A stretch of DNA of 64,000 nucleotides from Phytohabitans suffuscus (GCF_011764565.1 NZ_AP022871.1:5642320-5706319), one strand, 5' to 3'; counted from the stretch's first letter, positions 26,252-36,005 are shown. Numbers and translations are program-made. Notes: generated by a model from the sequence alone, not told the origin.

Positions 26252-27387
26252 ATGAGTGAGTGGCTTGAGCAGCTTGAGCTCCGGGCCCGGCTGCGCGCCA
26301 AGGCGGGGCTCGCCCGGCAGCTGAGGCACCGGCCGGCGGGCGACGGCGTGGTGGACCTCGCCGGCAACGACTACCTCGGCCTGGCCAACCACCCGGACGT
26401 GGTCGCGGCGGCCCGGAGCGCCCTCGACGCGTACGGGCTCGGCGCCACCGGTTCCCGCCTCGTCCGCGGCTCCACCGACGCCCACCGTGCGCTGGAGGAG
26501 CGGCTCGCCGGATGGCTCGGCGCCGAGACCGCGCTCGTGTACTCCTCCGGGTACCTGGCGAACCTCGGCGCGGTGCGGGCGCTGACCCGGCCGCGTACCC
26601 TCCTCGTCTCGGACGCCCACAACCACGCCTCCCTGATCGACGGGTGCCGCATCTCGGGCGCGGAGGTGGTCGTCACCCCGCACGCGGACGCCGCCGCGGT
26701 CGAGGCGGCCCTGGCCGCCGCGCCCGGCCGTCCGGCGGTGGTGGTGACCGAGTCGATCTTCTCGGTCGACGGCGACCTCGCACCCCTCGCCGACCTGCAC
26801 GCGGCCGCCCGGCGCCACGGCGCGCTGCTGCTGGTCGACGACGCGCACGCGCTCGGCGTGACCGGCCCGGCCGGCGCGGGCGGCGTCGCGGCCGCGGGCT
26901 TGGCCGGCGAGCCCGACGTGGTGGTCACCGCCACGCTCTCCAAGTCGCTCGGCGCCGCGGGGGCTTCGTCGCCGGGCCGGCGCCGCTGACGCGGCACCTG
27001 GTCGACACCGGGCGGACGTTCATCTTCGACACCGCGCCACCGCCGGCCGTCGCCGCGGGCGCGCTCGCCGCGCTGGAGGTGGCCCGCGGCTCCGACGGCC
27101 GCCGCGCGGAGCTCGCGGACCGCGCGGCCACCCTGGTACGCCGCCTGCGCGCCGCCGGCCTCGAAGTCTCCGAGCCGTCCGGGGGCGTGGTGTCGGTGAC
27201 CGCGCCGGGACCGGAGAGCGCCGTCGCGTGGGCCGCGGACTGCCGCGACCGCGGGGTGGCCGTAGGCTGCTTCCGTCCACCTTCCACTCCGGACAGTCGG
27301 GCCCGGCTGCGGTTGACGGTCAACGTCGGCGTGCCGCGGGCCGACTTCGACCGGGCTCTAGACGTGATCGTGGAGTGCGCACCGTGA
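26252..27387 (+). CDS. bioF: 8-amino-7-oxononanoate synthase BioF, frameshifted in this sequence
   Basis: PLP enzyme joining pimeloyl thioester and alanine in biotin synthesis. It has DLAGNDYLGLANHP, GLGATGSRLVRGS, SDAHNHASLIDGCR, LLVDDAHALGVTG and the lysine motif TLSKSLGAAGG. The frame breaks in the GGGGG run at 26959-26963, immediately after that motif; one more G continues into GFVAGPAPLTRHLVDTGRTFIF and gives 378 residues. Its stop overlaps bioD by GTGA. Likely a sequencing error, since bioD downstream is intact. Confidence 0.93.
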
Positions 27388-28112
27388 CAGGCGAATGGCG
27401 TGGGCCCGTTGTCGTGACCGGCACCGACACCGACATCGGCAAGACGGTCGTGACCGCGGCCATCACGGCGGCCGCGCAGGCCGCCGGGCTGCGGGTCGCG
27501 GTGCTCAAGCCCGGCCAGACGGGTACCGCGGCCGGCCTCCCCTCCGATGTGGACATCATCAACCGCCTGGCCAGCCCCGCCTCCGCCCGCACCCTCGCGT
27601 CGTACCCGGACCCGCTGGCCCCGCTCGCCGCCGCGCGGGTGGCCGAGCAGCCACCCCTTGAGCTGTACACGGTGGTCGACGAGGTGCGCGCCGACGTGGA
27701 GAAGCACGACCTGGTGCTGGTCGAGGGCGCGGGCGGGCTGCTGGTGCCGATGGGCCTGCGCCCGTCCGGCGAGCCGTGGACGGTGGCCGACCTCGCGGTG
27801 TCGCTCGACGCGCGGGCGGTGGTGGTCAACCGCGCCGGGCTCGGCACCCTCAACCACACCGCGCTGACGCTGGAGGCGCTGGACCGCCGCGGTGTCTCGG
27901 CGGGCGTCGTGCTGGGCGCGTGGCCGGCCGAGCCCGAGCTGGTGCACTGGGAAAACCTCAGCGAGCTGCTGCCGAACCTCGTGGGCGCCCTCCCCGACGG
28001 TGCCGGCGCCCTCGACGCGGGCGTCTTCCAGCGCTCCGCGCCGGGGTGGCTCACTCCCGCCCTGTACGGCGTCCTCGACGACTGGCGGGTGTGGGCGGAG
28101 GACGCCTCGTAG
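27384..28112 (+). CDS. bioD: Dethiobiotin synthetase BioD
   Basis: 242-residue ATP-dependent carboxylase closing the ureido ring. It has the P-loop GTDTDIGKTVVTAAIT, a LVEGAGGLLVPMG motif and the V.N...GTLNH loop. GTG start inside the bioF stop. Together with bioF, bioB and bsaP it covers the late biotin steps; bioA is not in the window. The last 62 bases overlap the convergent P450 gene. Confidence 0.95.
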   Translation: MTGEWRGPVVVTGTDTDIGKTVVTAAITAAAQAAGLRVAVLKPGQTGTAAGLPSDVDIINRLASPASARTLASYPDPLAPLAAARVAEQPPLELYTVVDEVRADVEKHDLVLVEGAGGLLVPMGLRPSGEPWTVADLAVSLDARAVVVNRAGLGTLNHTALTLEALDRRGVSAGVVLGAWPAEPELVHWENLSELLPNLVGALPDGAGALDAGVFQRSAPGWLTPALYGVLDDWRVWAEDAS

Positions 28113-29313
28113 GCCCGCCACCCGCGCCGGTGACGGCCGTCGCGCCGGACCGGCGGACGACGAAGGCGTCGGGCATGCGGAAGGAGAGGTTGTCCGGGCA
28201 CCACGGTGGCCTGACGACGTCGACCTCGCGCAGCAGCGCCGCCGTCTCCGCCACGACGACGGACGCCTCCATGCGGGAGAGCTGGGCCCCGACGCAGCGG
28301 TGCGCCCCGGCGCCGAAGGCGAGGTGCCGCCGCGAGCCACGCTGACCCGGGCGGAACTCGTCCGGATCGGGGACGACCGCCGTGTCGCGCCCGGCCTGGG
28401 CCAGCCACAGCACGACACTGGTGCCCCGCCCGACCGCCGTCCCGCCCAGCGTGGTGTCGCGCGCGGCCACCCGCCGCCAGGTGGTGATCGGCGGTACGAG
28501 GCGCAGGCCCTCTTCCACCACGTCGTCGACCGCGACGCTGCCGTCCGCCAGGCCGGCCAGGACCGCCGGCTCGCCGGCCAGCCGGTGCAGCAGCAGCGTG
28601 AGGAACTGCGAGGTCGTCTCCTGCCCCGCGACCAGCAGGAAGAAGAGCGCGCCGACCACCACGTCCAGGCTCTGCGCGTGCGCCCGCAGGTCGGCGACCA
28701 ACCCCGGGCCGCCGGCGGCGAACTCCCGCAGCACCGCGTGGAAGCGCCCCACGATCTCGGCCAGGGCGAGCTGCCGGTCGAGCGCCACGGGCGCCCAGAA
28801 GAGCTCCAGCGCCGCCCGCGTGAACTCCTTGACCACCGCCGCGTCGGCGTCGGGCAGCGCGACGAGCCGGGCGAGCACGAGCAGCGGCAGGTCGGCGGCG
28901 AGGCCGGCGTACAGGTCGACGGGAAGCCCGCCCTCGAGCGTGGCCGCCAGCCCGCCGACCCGCCCGCGCACGGTGTCGGTGAGCCACTCCCGCTGCTCCT
29001 CGACCCGTTTGGGATGCAGCGCGTCGGCGACGATCGCCCGGATCGCGGGGTGGCTGGGATGGCCGTTGTTGGCCAGGGTCGGCGGCAGCCGGAAGCCGTG
29101 CCCGGCGAGGACCCGCAGCGCCGCGACGGGGACGGGGGTGACCGCGTCGAGCGCGTTGTCCGGGCGGAAGGTCTCCTGGTCGGCGAGCACCTGCCGGACG
29201 AGGGAATGCCGCGTCACGACGAGGTGCGCGACCCCAATGTGATCAGCGACGGTGGTGACGCCGGGCCAGTCCCGCGCCTCCATTTCCCAGGTCCGAAACA
29301 ACACGCGGATCAC
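28051..29313 (-). CDS. Cytochrome P450
   Basis: 420-residue soluble P450. The I-helix motif is AGQETTSQ, the K-helix ExxR is EEGLRLV, and the heme loop FGAGAHRCVGAQL places the ligand at about Cys340. The C-terminal 30 residues are Pro/Arg/Gly-rich and overlap the end of bioD on the other strand. No ferredoxin or biosynthetic partners lie nearby, so the substrate cannot be assigned. It is divergent from fxsC1. Confidence 0.93.
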   Translation of the reverse strand: MIRVLFRTWEMEARDWPGVTTVADHIGVAHLVVTRHSLVRQVLADQETFRPDNALDAVTPVPVAALRVLAGHGFRLPPTLANNGHPSHPAIRAIVADALHPKRVEEQREWLTDTVRGRVGGLAATLEGGLPVDLYAGLAADLPLLVLARLVALPDADAAVVKEFTRAALELFWAPVALDRQLALAEIVGRFHAVLREFAAGGPGLVADLRAHAQSLDVVVGALFFLLVAGQETTSQFLTLLLHRLAGEPAVLAGLADGSVAVDDVVEEGLRLVPPITTWRRVAARDTTLGGTAVGRGTSVVLWLAQAGRDTAVVPDPDEFRPGQRGSRRHLAFGAGAHRCVGAQLSRMEASVVVAETAALLREVDVVRPPWCPDNLSFRMPDAFVVRRSGATAVTGAGGGPTRRPPPTPASRRGRRTGRE

Positions 29314-29552
29314 GCTACCCCGCCCTCACTGTGCCGGATCGGATGGCAGGTCACGTCGAATCGCGGCCGCCGTGGCACTGGAGTTGGCATGTAACGTTCA
29401 TTTGCCGGCGTCGTCGCCATGTGTTGGCGGCTATATACTCACGGCAAGCGATTTCGTGCCGGCTGTTTCGCGGGACAATCCAGACTCGTGTCTACCTCCC
29501 TCCACATCGGACCGGTGCGAATATCGAGGGCGGGAGATGGCCGGAGGGCAGA

Positions 29553-30833
29553 TTGCTGTACTTCTTCCTCAGCTACGCCCGAGGCGATGACGACGACTCC
29601 GTTCAGAAGTTCTTCTACGACCTGTCCGCGGAGGTAAGGGCGCACGCCGGGCTGGCCGCGGATGAGGAGGTCGGCTTCTTCGACGCGCACAGCCTCGAAG
29701 TGGGCGCGAAGTGGTCTCCGCGCCTTGTCGAGGCGCTGTCGCACTGCCGGTCCTTTCTCGCGCTCGTATCCCCGCGCTACCTCGTCAGCGAGCCGTGCGG
29801 TCGAGAGTGGACGATCTTCGCCGGTCGGCTGCGCAGCTACGAGCGCGAGGTCGGCGTCATGCCGTCGGCCCTGCTGCCGCTGCTGTGGCTGCCGCCGCCC
29901 CACCTGCCCGACGTCGTGGCCGACCTGCAGTACGACAACGACGTGCTCCCGGAGGCCTACGGCCGCACCGGGCTGCGCCAGCTCATGCGCCTGCAGCGCC
30001 ACCAGGACACCTACTACGAGCTGATCGTCGAGCTGGCACGCCAGATCGTGCGTACGGCGGACGCGCACCGGCTGCCGCCGGGGCCGGTCGGGCTCGACTT
30101 CAACCACGTGCCGAACGCGTTCAGCCCCGCCGCGTTCAGCCCCGCCGTGCCCAACCGGGTCGACGCCGCCCGGCAGGCGCCGCCGCCGGCGCGGGAGGCG
30201 GCCACCACGACGCAGTTCGTGCACTTCGTCGTCGCCGCGCCGGCCCGTGACGAGCTGGCCTCCGGCGACCTCGCCGCGATCGACCGCGACACCAGCTACT
30301 ACGGCTCGACCTCGCAGGAGTGGGCGCCCTACAAGCCGACGCTCACGGTGCCGATCGCCGAGTACGCGAGGGCGGTCGCGGAGCGGCGCAGCTACCGCTC
30401 CGGTGTCGCCGACACCACGGCACTGGCCGAGCGCATCGGCGACGCCCGGCGCACCAACGAGATCGTCGTGCTGCTGGTCGACGTGTGGGCGACCATGCTG
30501 CGCGAGTACCGGCAGGTCCTCGCCGAGTGCAACCAGCTCGACCAGGACGGCGACGAGCCGGTCACGGCCATCATGGTGCCCCTCAACCACGACGACGAGC
30601 AGGGCCAGACGCACTGGCGGCAGCTTGTCGACTCGCTGCGGGTGATCTTCTTCCGGCGCACGGTGCTCGGTGACGACATCATGTTCCGGTCCAGCATCCT
30701 CACCCACGAGGCGTTCGACGCCGACCTGCAGGTGGTGCTGGAAGCGGCCAGAAACCGGCTCTTCAGCAGGGGCAAGGTGCACAACCGGCCGCAGGGCCAG
30801 ACGGTACGCAGGCCGATCCTGCAGGGCCCGTGA
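29553..30833 (+). CDS. fxsC: FxsC, TIR-like protein of the FxSxx-COOH system (copy 1)
   Basis: 426-residue protein. An N-terminal TIR-like domain begins YFFLSYARGDDDD and has EVGFFDAHSLEVGAKW and ALVSPRYLVSEPCGREW. A central variable linker (about 190-215) precedes a second conserved domain (TQFVHFVVAAP... to IVVLLVDVWAT...) ending FSRGKVHNRPQGQTVRRPIL. I chose TTG at 29553 because GGAGGG lies just upstream and it gives M-L-Y-FFLSY, which aligns with M-R-H-FFLSY of the second copy; no ATG fits. FxsC is a known member of the FxSxx-COOH RiPP context but has no established activity. It is 25 bases upstream of fxsT1. Confidence 0.85.
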   Translation: MLYFFLSYARGDDDDSVQKFFYDLSAEVRAHAGLAADEEVGFFDAHSLEVGAKWSPRLVEALSHCRSFLALVSPRYLVSEPCGREWTIFAGRLRSYEREVGVMPSALLPLLWLPPPHLPDVVADLQYDNDVLPEAYGRTGLRQLMRLQRHQDTYYELIVELARQIVRTADAHRLPPGPVGLDFNHVPNAFSPAAFSPAVPNRVDAARQAPPPAREAATTTQFVHFVVAAPARDELASGDLAAIDRDTSYYGSTSQEWAPYKPTLTVPIAEYARAVAERRSYRSGVADTTALAERIGDARRTNEIVVLLVDVWATMLREYRQVLAECNQLDQDGDEPVTAIMVPLNHDDEQGQTHWRQLVDSLRVIFFRRTVLGDDIMFRSSILTHEAFDADLQVVLEAARNRLFSRGKVHNRPQGQTVRRPILQGP

Positions 30834-30858
30834 GCCGCAGACCCGTGGAGGTGCGCCG

Positions 30859-33800
30859 ATGACGGACGGACAGATCGTCACCTTCTATTCGTACAAGGGC
30901 GGCACGGGTCGTACGATGGCGCTCGCGAACGTCGCGTGGATCCTGGCGAGCAACGGCAAGCGGGTGCTGGCCGTCGACTGGGATCTCGAGTCGCCCGGAC
31001 TGCACCGGTACTTCCACCCGTTCCTGGCCGACAAGAAGCTGCGCAGCTCGCGCGGCGTCATCGACCTGATCCGCGACTTCGCCGCCGCCGCGATGGATCC
31101 GCAGACCGAGGTCGACGACCCGCAGTGGCACCGCCGGTACGCCGACGTCGAGCGTGAGGCGGTCTCGCTGGCCTGGCGGTTTCCCGGCTTCGGCGTGATC
31201 GACCTGTTGCCGGCCGGGCAGCAGGACCCGTCGTACTCCAGCGCCGTCAGCACGTTCGACTGGCCGGCCTTCTACGAGCGGCTCAACGGCGGAGCGTTCC
31301 TGCAGGCGCTGCGCGACAACATGCGGCAGCACTACGACTACGTGCTGATCGACAGCCGCACCGGCCTCAGCGACACGGCGGGCATCTGCACCGTCCAGCT
31401 GCCCGACACCGTGGTCGACTGCTTCACGTTGAGCGAGCAGAGCATCGACGGCGCGGTCTCCGTGGCCGACTCCGTCGCCAACCAGCGCGCCTTCGAGCCG
31501 ATCCGCATCCGCCCGGTGCCGATGCGGGTCGAGGACGCCGAGCAGGTCAAGCTGGAGGCGGGCCGCGACTACGCCCGCGCCCGGTTCGGCCCGTACCTCG
31601 GGCTCGACCCCGAGGCGGCCGACCGGTACTGGGGCGATGTCGAGATCCCGTACAAGCCCTTCTTCGCGTACGAGGAGATCCTCGCCGTGTTCGGCGAGCG
31701 CTCGCGCCAGGAGAACTCCCTGCTCGCGGCGTTCGAGCGGCTCACCAGGGCGCTGACCGACGGGGCTGTCGCCGAGCTGCCGCCCATCGACGAGCGCGAG
31801 CGCCGCCGGCTGCTCGGGGAGTACGAGCGCACGAAGGCCGCCGCCGTCACCGACGTGCTGATCAGCTACTCGTCGACCGACCGCACGTGGGGCGAGTGGA
31901 TCGGGGAGGAGCTCCGGCAGGCCGGCCTGCGGGTGCTCCCGCAGCAGGTCGACTTCGCGCTGGATCCGGCCGATCCGGCCGGCGTCCTGGAGCACGTGGA
32001 GTCGGTCAACCGGGTGCTGGTGCTGCTGTCCCGCGACTACGTCAAGGCGCCCAACGCCGCCGAGTTCTGGCGGCTGGTGGCGGGCCGGGACCAGGCCGGT
32101 GGCGGGCGGTTCCTGGTCTCCGTGCGGCTGGACGGTGCGCGGGTGCCGGTGCCGTTCGGCGACCGGCAGCCGGTGGTCGACTTCGGCACCCTGTCCGAAG
32201 ACCGGGCGCGCGAGGCGCTCCTGACGGCGTTCGGCCTGCCCTACCCGCCGGCCCGGGTGGAGCGCCGGCCGGCGCAGGAGCGGATGGCGCCCCGCTACCC
32301 GGCGACCCAGCCTCCGGTCTGGAACGTGCCGCAGCGCAACTCGGCGTTCACCGGCCGGGCCCTGGTGCTCGAAGGGCTGCGCAACAGGCTGGCCGCGAGC
32401 GTCACCGTCGTGGTGCCGCAGGCGCTCTACGGCCTCGGCGGTGTGGGAAAGACGCAGGTGGCGCTGGAGTACGCGCACCGCTTCGCGGCCGACTACGACA
32501 TCGTGTGGTGGATCTCCGCCGAAGAGGCCGGCGTGGCCCGGGCCGCGCTCGCCGAGCTGGCCACCCGGATGGGCCTGCCCGAGGTGGAAAACGTCAGCGA
32601 GCGGGTCGAGCTGGTCCTGGACGCGCTGCGCCGCGGTGAGCCGACCCGGCGCTGGCTGCTCATCTACGACAACGCCGACGAGCCGGAGGCGATCCAGCCG
32701 TACCTGCCGCAGGGCACCGGCCACGTGCTGCTCACGTCGCGAAACGCGGCCTGGAGCCGGCAGGCCAGCGCGGTGGAGGTCGGCGCGTTCAGCCGGGCCG
32801 AGAGCGTGGCGCTGCTGCGCAGGCGCGTCGACAACCTGTCCGAGGACGACGCCTACCTGCTGGCCGACCGGCTCGGCGACCTGCCGCTGGCGATCGAGCA
32901 GGCCGGTGCCTGGCTGGCCACCACCGCCATGCCCGTCGACCGGTACCTTGAGCTGCTCGACACCCGCCTGCCCCAGGTACTGGCCGAGAACCCGCCGCCG
33001 GGCTACCAGCGCACCGCCGCGGCGACCTGGCTGCTGTCGCTGGAGCGGCTGCGCGACGACATGCCGGCCGCGGCGAAGCTGCTCGAACTGTGCGCGTTCT
33101 TCGGCCCCGAGCCCATCCCGATGCGCCTGATCAACAGCGAGCGTTTCGTCCAGGTGCTGCTGCCGTTCGACCCGGCGCTCAACGAGCCGCTGCTGCAGGG
33201 CCGTCTGGTCCAGGAGATCGGCCGCTACGCACTGGCCAGTGTGGACACCGGACACACCGGCATCCAGCTGCACCGGCTGGTGCAGGCGGTGATCCGGGAC
33301 CGGCTGCCGGAGGAGGAGCGGGCGGCGAACCGGCGGCACGTGCACGAGATCCTCGCCGCGGCCAACCCCAAGACGCCCGACAACCCGGCCGAGTGGGCGG
33401 ACTACCGCCAGCTGCTGCGACACCTGCGCGCCTCGGGGGCGCTGGAGTCGACCGTGCCGACCGTCCGCCAGCTGGTCATCGACATGGTCGCCTACCTGGG
33501 CCGGATCTCCGACTACCAGGCCAGCCAGGAGCAGGCCGAGGACGCGCTCGCCGCCTGGCGGGCCGCGCTGCCCGGACCGGACGACCTCACCACGCTCTGG
33601 CTCCGCGTGCACCTGGCCAACGCGCTGCGGTCCCAGGCGAAGTACACCGAGGCGCACGCGGTCAGCGAGGCGACGCAGCAGGCGCTCGTCGGCAGTGTCG
33701 GTCCCGACCACCCGTACGTCATCGCGTGCATCAGCGGGCGGGCGGCGGACCTGCGCGGGCTCGGCCGGTACGCCGAAGCCAAGGCGCTGGACGAGGAGGC

Positions 33801-34791
33801 GCTCGAACGGTCCAAGCGGGTGCTCGGCCCGAACGCCAACCGCACGATCAACGCGATCAACAACGTCGCGATCTCACTGCTGTTCGTCGGCGACTTCGCG
33901 GGCGCGACGAGCCTGAGCGAACAGGCGTTCAACCTCCGGCGCGACGGCTACGGCCCGAAGTACCCGACGACCCTGCAGTACGCGCACAACTACGCCCGCT
34001 GCCTGCGGGAGGTCGGCCGGTACGGCGAGGCCCGCGACCTGCTCGCCGAGACGCTGGTCGTCCTGAAGGAGGTGCGGGGGGAGGACAACCCGCACACGCT
34101 GCGTACCGCCAAGACGCTCGCCGTGACGCTGCGCAAGCTGGGCGACATCACGGCCGCGCACGCGCTCACCCAGGAGACGCTGGCGCGGCTCGACCGCGTG
34201 CTGGGCCGCACCCACACGCACACGCTCGCCTGCGTCAGCAATCTCGCCTGCGACCAGTCCGCCCTGGGCGACGACCGGGCAGCGCGGCGCACCGCCGAGG
34301 AGGCGCTGGCGCGCTACCGCCAGAAGTTCGGCAGCGACCACCTCTTCACGCTCGCGTGCGAAAACAACCTGGCGATCTTCCTGCGCCGGCTCGGCGACCA
34401 CGACTCGTACCCCGGGCTTTCCCAGCGGGTCGTGGAGCGGCTGCGGACGAGCCTCGGGCCCCACCACCCGTACACGCTCGCCTGCCAGGTCAACCTCGCC
34501 AACGAGCACTACGACCTCGGCGACTACGCGGCCGCGCTCGACGCCGACGAGACGGCCTACACCGGGATGGCCAGCCGTGCGGCGCTGGGCCGGGACCACC
34601 CCGACACCATCGCGGCCGGAAACAACCTGGCGATCAGCCGGCGCGTGACCGGTGACCGGGCCGGCGGGCAGGAGTTGCTTCAGGATGTGCTGGCCAGATC
34701 GGTACGCGTGCTCGGCTCCGACCATCTGAATACGATCGCCATCCGCAACGGAGTACGACTCAACTGCGATATCGACCCGCCCGAGATCTGA
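30859..34791 (+). CDS. fxsT: FxsT, ParA-like/TIR/NB-ARC/TPR protein of the FxSxx-COOH system (copy 1)
   Basis: 1310-residue multidomain protein, exactly the length of its paralogue at 37416-41348. Residues 1-320 are a MinD/ParA-like ATPase with a deviant P-loop KGGTGRTM (13-20) and DWDLESPGLHRYF. A TIR_2 domain follows (VLISYSSTDRTWGEWI, about 330-465). Then comes an NB-ARC-type STAND ATPase with P-loop GLGGVGKTQ (525-533), WLLIYDNAD and GDLPLAIEQAG, a winged-helix region, and from about 870 many TPR_10/12-like repeats (NNLAI..R..GD). STAND proteins usually sense ligands through such repeats and oligomerise. The family is annotated only as the TPR protein of FxSxx-COOH systems; its function is unknown. 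Confidence 0.88.
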   Translation: MTDGQIVTFYSYKGGTGRTMALANVAWILASNGKRVLAVDWDLESPGLHRYFHPFLADKKLRSSRGVIDLIRDFAAAAMDPQTEVDDPQWHRRYADVEREAVSLAWRFPGFGVIDLLPAGQQDPSYSSAVSTFDWPAFYERLNGGAFLQALRDNMRQHYDYVLIDSRTGLSDTAGICTVQLPDTVVDCFTLSEQSIDGAVSVADSVANQRAFEPIRIRPVPMRVEDAEQVKLEAGRDYARARFGPYLGLDPEAADRYWGDVEIPYKPFFAYEEILAVFGERSRQENSLLAAFERLTRALTDGAVAELPPIDERERRRLLGEYERTKAAAVTDVLISYSSTDRTWGEWIGEELRQAGLRVLPQQVDFALDPADPAGVLEHVESVNRVLVLLSRDYVKAPNAAEFWRLVAGRDQAGGGRFLVSVRLDGARVPVPFGDRQPVVDFGTLSEDRAREALLTAFGLPYPPARVERRPAQERMAPRYPATQPPVWNVPQRNSAFTGRALVLEGLRNRLAASVTVVVPQALYGLGGVGKTQVALEYAHRFAADYDIVWWISAEEAGVARAALAELATRMGLPEVENVSERVELVLDALRRGEPTRRWLLIYDNADEPEAIQPYLPQGTGHVLLTSRNAAWSRQASAVEVGAFSRAESVALLRRRVDNLSEDDAYLLADRLGDLPLAIEQAGAWLATTAMPVDRYLELLDTRLPQVLAENPPPGYQRTAAATWLLSLERLRDDMPAAAKLLELCAFFGPEPIPMRLINSERFVQVLLPFDPALNEPLLQGRLVQEIGRYALASVDTGHTGIQLHRLVQAVIRDRLPEEERAANRRHVHEILAAANPKTPDNPAEWADYRQLLRHLRASGALESTVPTVRQLVIDMVAYLGRISDYQASQEQAEDALAAWRAALPGPDDLTTLWLRVHLANALRSQAKYTEAHAVSEATQQALVGSVGPDHPYVIACISGRAADLRGLGRYAEAKALDEEALERSKRVLGPNANRTINAINNVAISLLFVGDFAGATSLSEQAFNLRRDGYGPKYPTTLQYAHNYARCLREVGRYGEARDLLAETLVVLKEVRGEDNPHTLRTAKTLAVTLRKLGDITAAHALTQETLARLDRVLGRTHTHTLACVSNLACDQSALGDDRAARRTAEEALARYRQKFGSDHLFTLACENNLAIFLRRLGDHDSYPGLSQRVVERLRTSLGPHHPYTLACQVNLANEHYDLGDYAAALDADETAYTGMASRAALGRDHPDTIAAGNNLAISRRVTGDRAGGQELLQDVLARSVRVLGSDHLNTIAIRNGVRLNCDIDPPEI

Positions 34792-34803
34792 AGTCGCGCG
34801 GTT

Positions 34804-35997
34804 TCACCCGGCGGTCAGGGAATCCTCGGCGGTCAGTGACGGTAAACCGGTCATGCGGCGCAGGTCGTCTACCATTCTCGTATAGATGTGCTCGATTAGC
34901 CGGCGCTGGTCGGCGCAATAGACGGTGGGATTCAGAAAGCCGTTTTCGTCGCTGTAGCGATGCGCGTACAGCCCACCTCCACACACCGACACCACGGGAC
35001 AGGAATGGCAGGTGTCGGCGAGCGCTCCGAGGCCGAGCTGTCGCGCGGCGACACCCGGGTGCCGTAACGCCTCGTCGAAGGAATGGCTGCCGACGGTGAG
35101 CCCGGTAGCGGCCATTCCGGGAACGGTGGTCTTCAGGGCGTCGCCCTGCTCGATCGAGCCGTCGGTCTCTATCGTCAGCAGGTCGACGGGCTCCAGCCCG
35201 ACAGTTTCGGTCGCGCTCCGCCCACCGACGAGCAGCGCCATGATCGAGCTGAACAGGCGGATGTCGGTCTCGCGCCGCGGCGCGTCGTACCACCGGTCGA
35301 ACACCCGGATCAACCAGTCGGCGTACGGCGTGCCCGGCCCGCCGGCGGGGTGCAGCGGCGGCGGCGTCGTCCAGTTGCCGTGCGGCAGCAGCAGGTCGAC
35401 CCGCGGCGGCGCGAACGACAGCAGCGCCTCGTAGACCGCGACCGGGTCGTTGCGCACGTCGACGGTGCAGAGCAGTCCACTGTAGAGGCGGCGGTAGCGG
35501 TCCTGCCGGAGCAGGGCCAGCGACCGCGCGACCTGCTCGTAGCTTCCCGCGCCGTGGGCGAAGCGGCGGTGCCGGTCGTTGGCCCGCTCGCCGCCGTCCA
35601 GGCTGACGCCCACCCGGATGTCGTACCGCAGGAACGTCTCCAGCATGTCCCGGCTCAGCAGGAGCCCGTTGGTCTGGACGAAGAAGTCCAGCCGGGTGGT
35701 CCGCGGGACCGCGGCCTTGATGGTGCGCACGGCGTGCTCGATCAGGTCGGCCCCGGCCAGGAGCGGCTCGCCGCCGTGCAGGATCACCGTGACCTTCGGC
35801 AGCGCCCAACTCCGCGAATGGCTGGCGATTCTCTCCGCGGTCAATTCGATGACCTCGGGCGACATCGTGTTGGGCTGCGTTCGCCATGACTGGTCTACAT
35901 GGCGATAGACATAACAGTAGGTGCACGACAGATTGCACCTACTATGAATTTTGAGTACGACCTGCCGGATCGGGCTCGGCACGGTCTGTGAGGTCAT
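34804..35997 (-). CDS. fxsB: FxsB radical SAM/SPASM peptide maturase (copy 1)
   Basis: 397-residue radical SAM enzyme. The CxxxCxxC cluster site is Cys21, Cys25 and Cys28 (SRCNLSCTYCY); the SAM-binding GGEP is in TVILHGGEPLLAG. The C-terminus holds a SPASM-type cluster region (CHSCPVVSVCGGGLYAHRY ... YC). FxsB enzymes belong to the peptide maturases known to form three-residue cyclophanes between a Phe ring and the residue two positions on. Its substrate should be FxsA1, whose stop codon is eight bases upstream. Its 3' end meets fxsT1 tail to tail, with 12 bases between them. Confidence 0.92.
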   Translation of the reverse strand: MTSQTVPSPIRQVVLKIHSRCNLSCTYCYVYRHVDQSWRTQPNTMSPEVIELTAERIASHSRSWALPKVTVILHGGEPLLAGADLIEHAVRTIKAAVPRTTRLDFFVQTNGLLLSRDMLETFLRYDIRVGVSLDGGERANDRHRRFAHGAGSYEQVARSLALLRQDRYRRLYSGLLCTVDVRNDPVAVYEALLSFAPPRVDLLLPHGNWTTPPPLHPAGGPGTPYADWLIRVFDRWYDAPRRETDIRLFSSIMALLVGGRSATETVGLEPVDLLTIETDGSIEQGDALKTTVPGMAATGLTVGSHSFDEALRHPGVAARQLGLGALADTCHSCPVVSVCGGGLYAHRYSDENGFLNPTVYCADQRRLIEHIYTRMVDDLRRMTGLPSLTAEDSLTAG

Positions 35998-36005
35998 GGC
36001 CAGGA

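Noticed and set aside
28051..29313. BioI-type P450 supplying pimeloyl precursor for biotin
   Set aside because: It is adjacent to bioD but convergent, not in the operon, and has no BioI-specific feature I can identify. Kept as a generic P450.
30859..31800. Chromosome or plasmid partition locus, from the ParA-like P-loop
   Set aside because: The motif is part of a 1310-residue FxsT protein with TIR, NB-ARC and TPR regions. No parB gene or parS site was seen.
30763..33711. A 982-codon open frame antisense to fxsT1, and similar long antisense frames over sbcC (1660-4143) and fxsT2 (39006-41573)
   Set aside because: Long antisense frames are expected in very GC-rich genes. Their translations are low-complexity, rich in Arg, Gly and Val, without domains, and the sense frames carry clear motifs.
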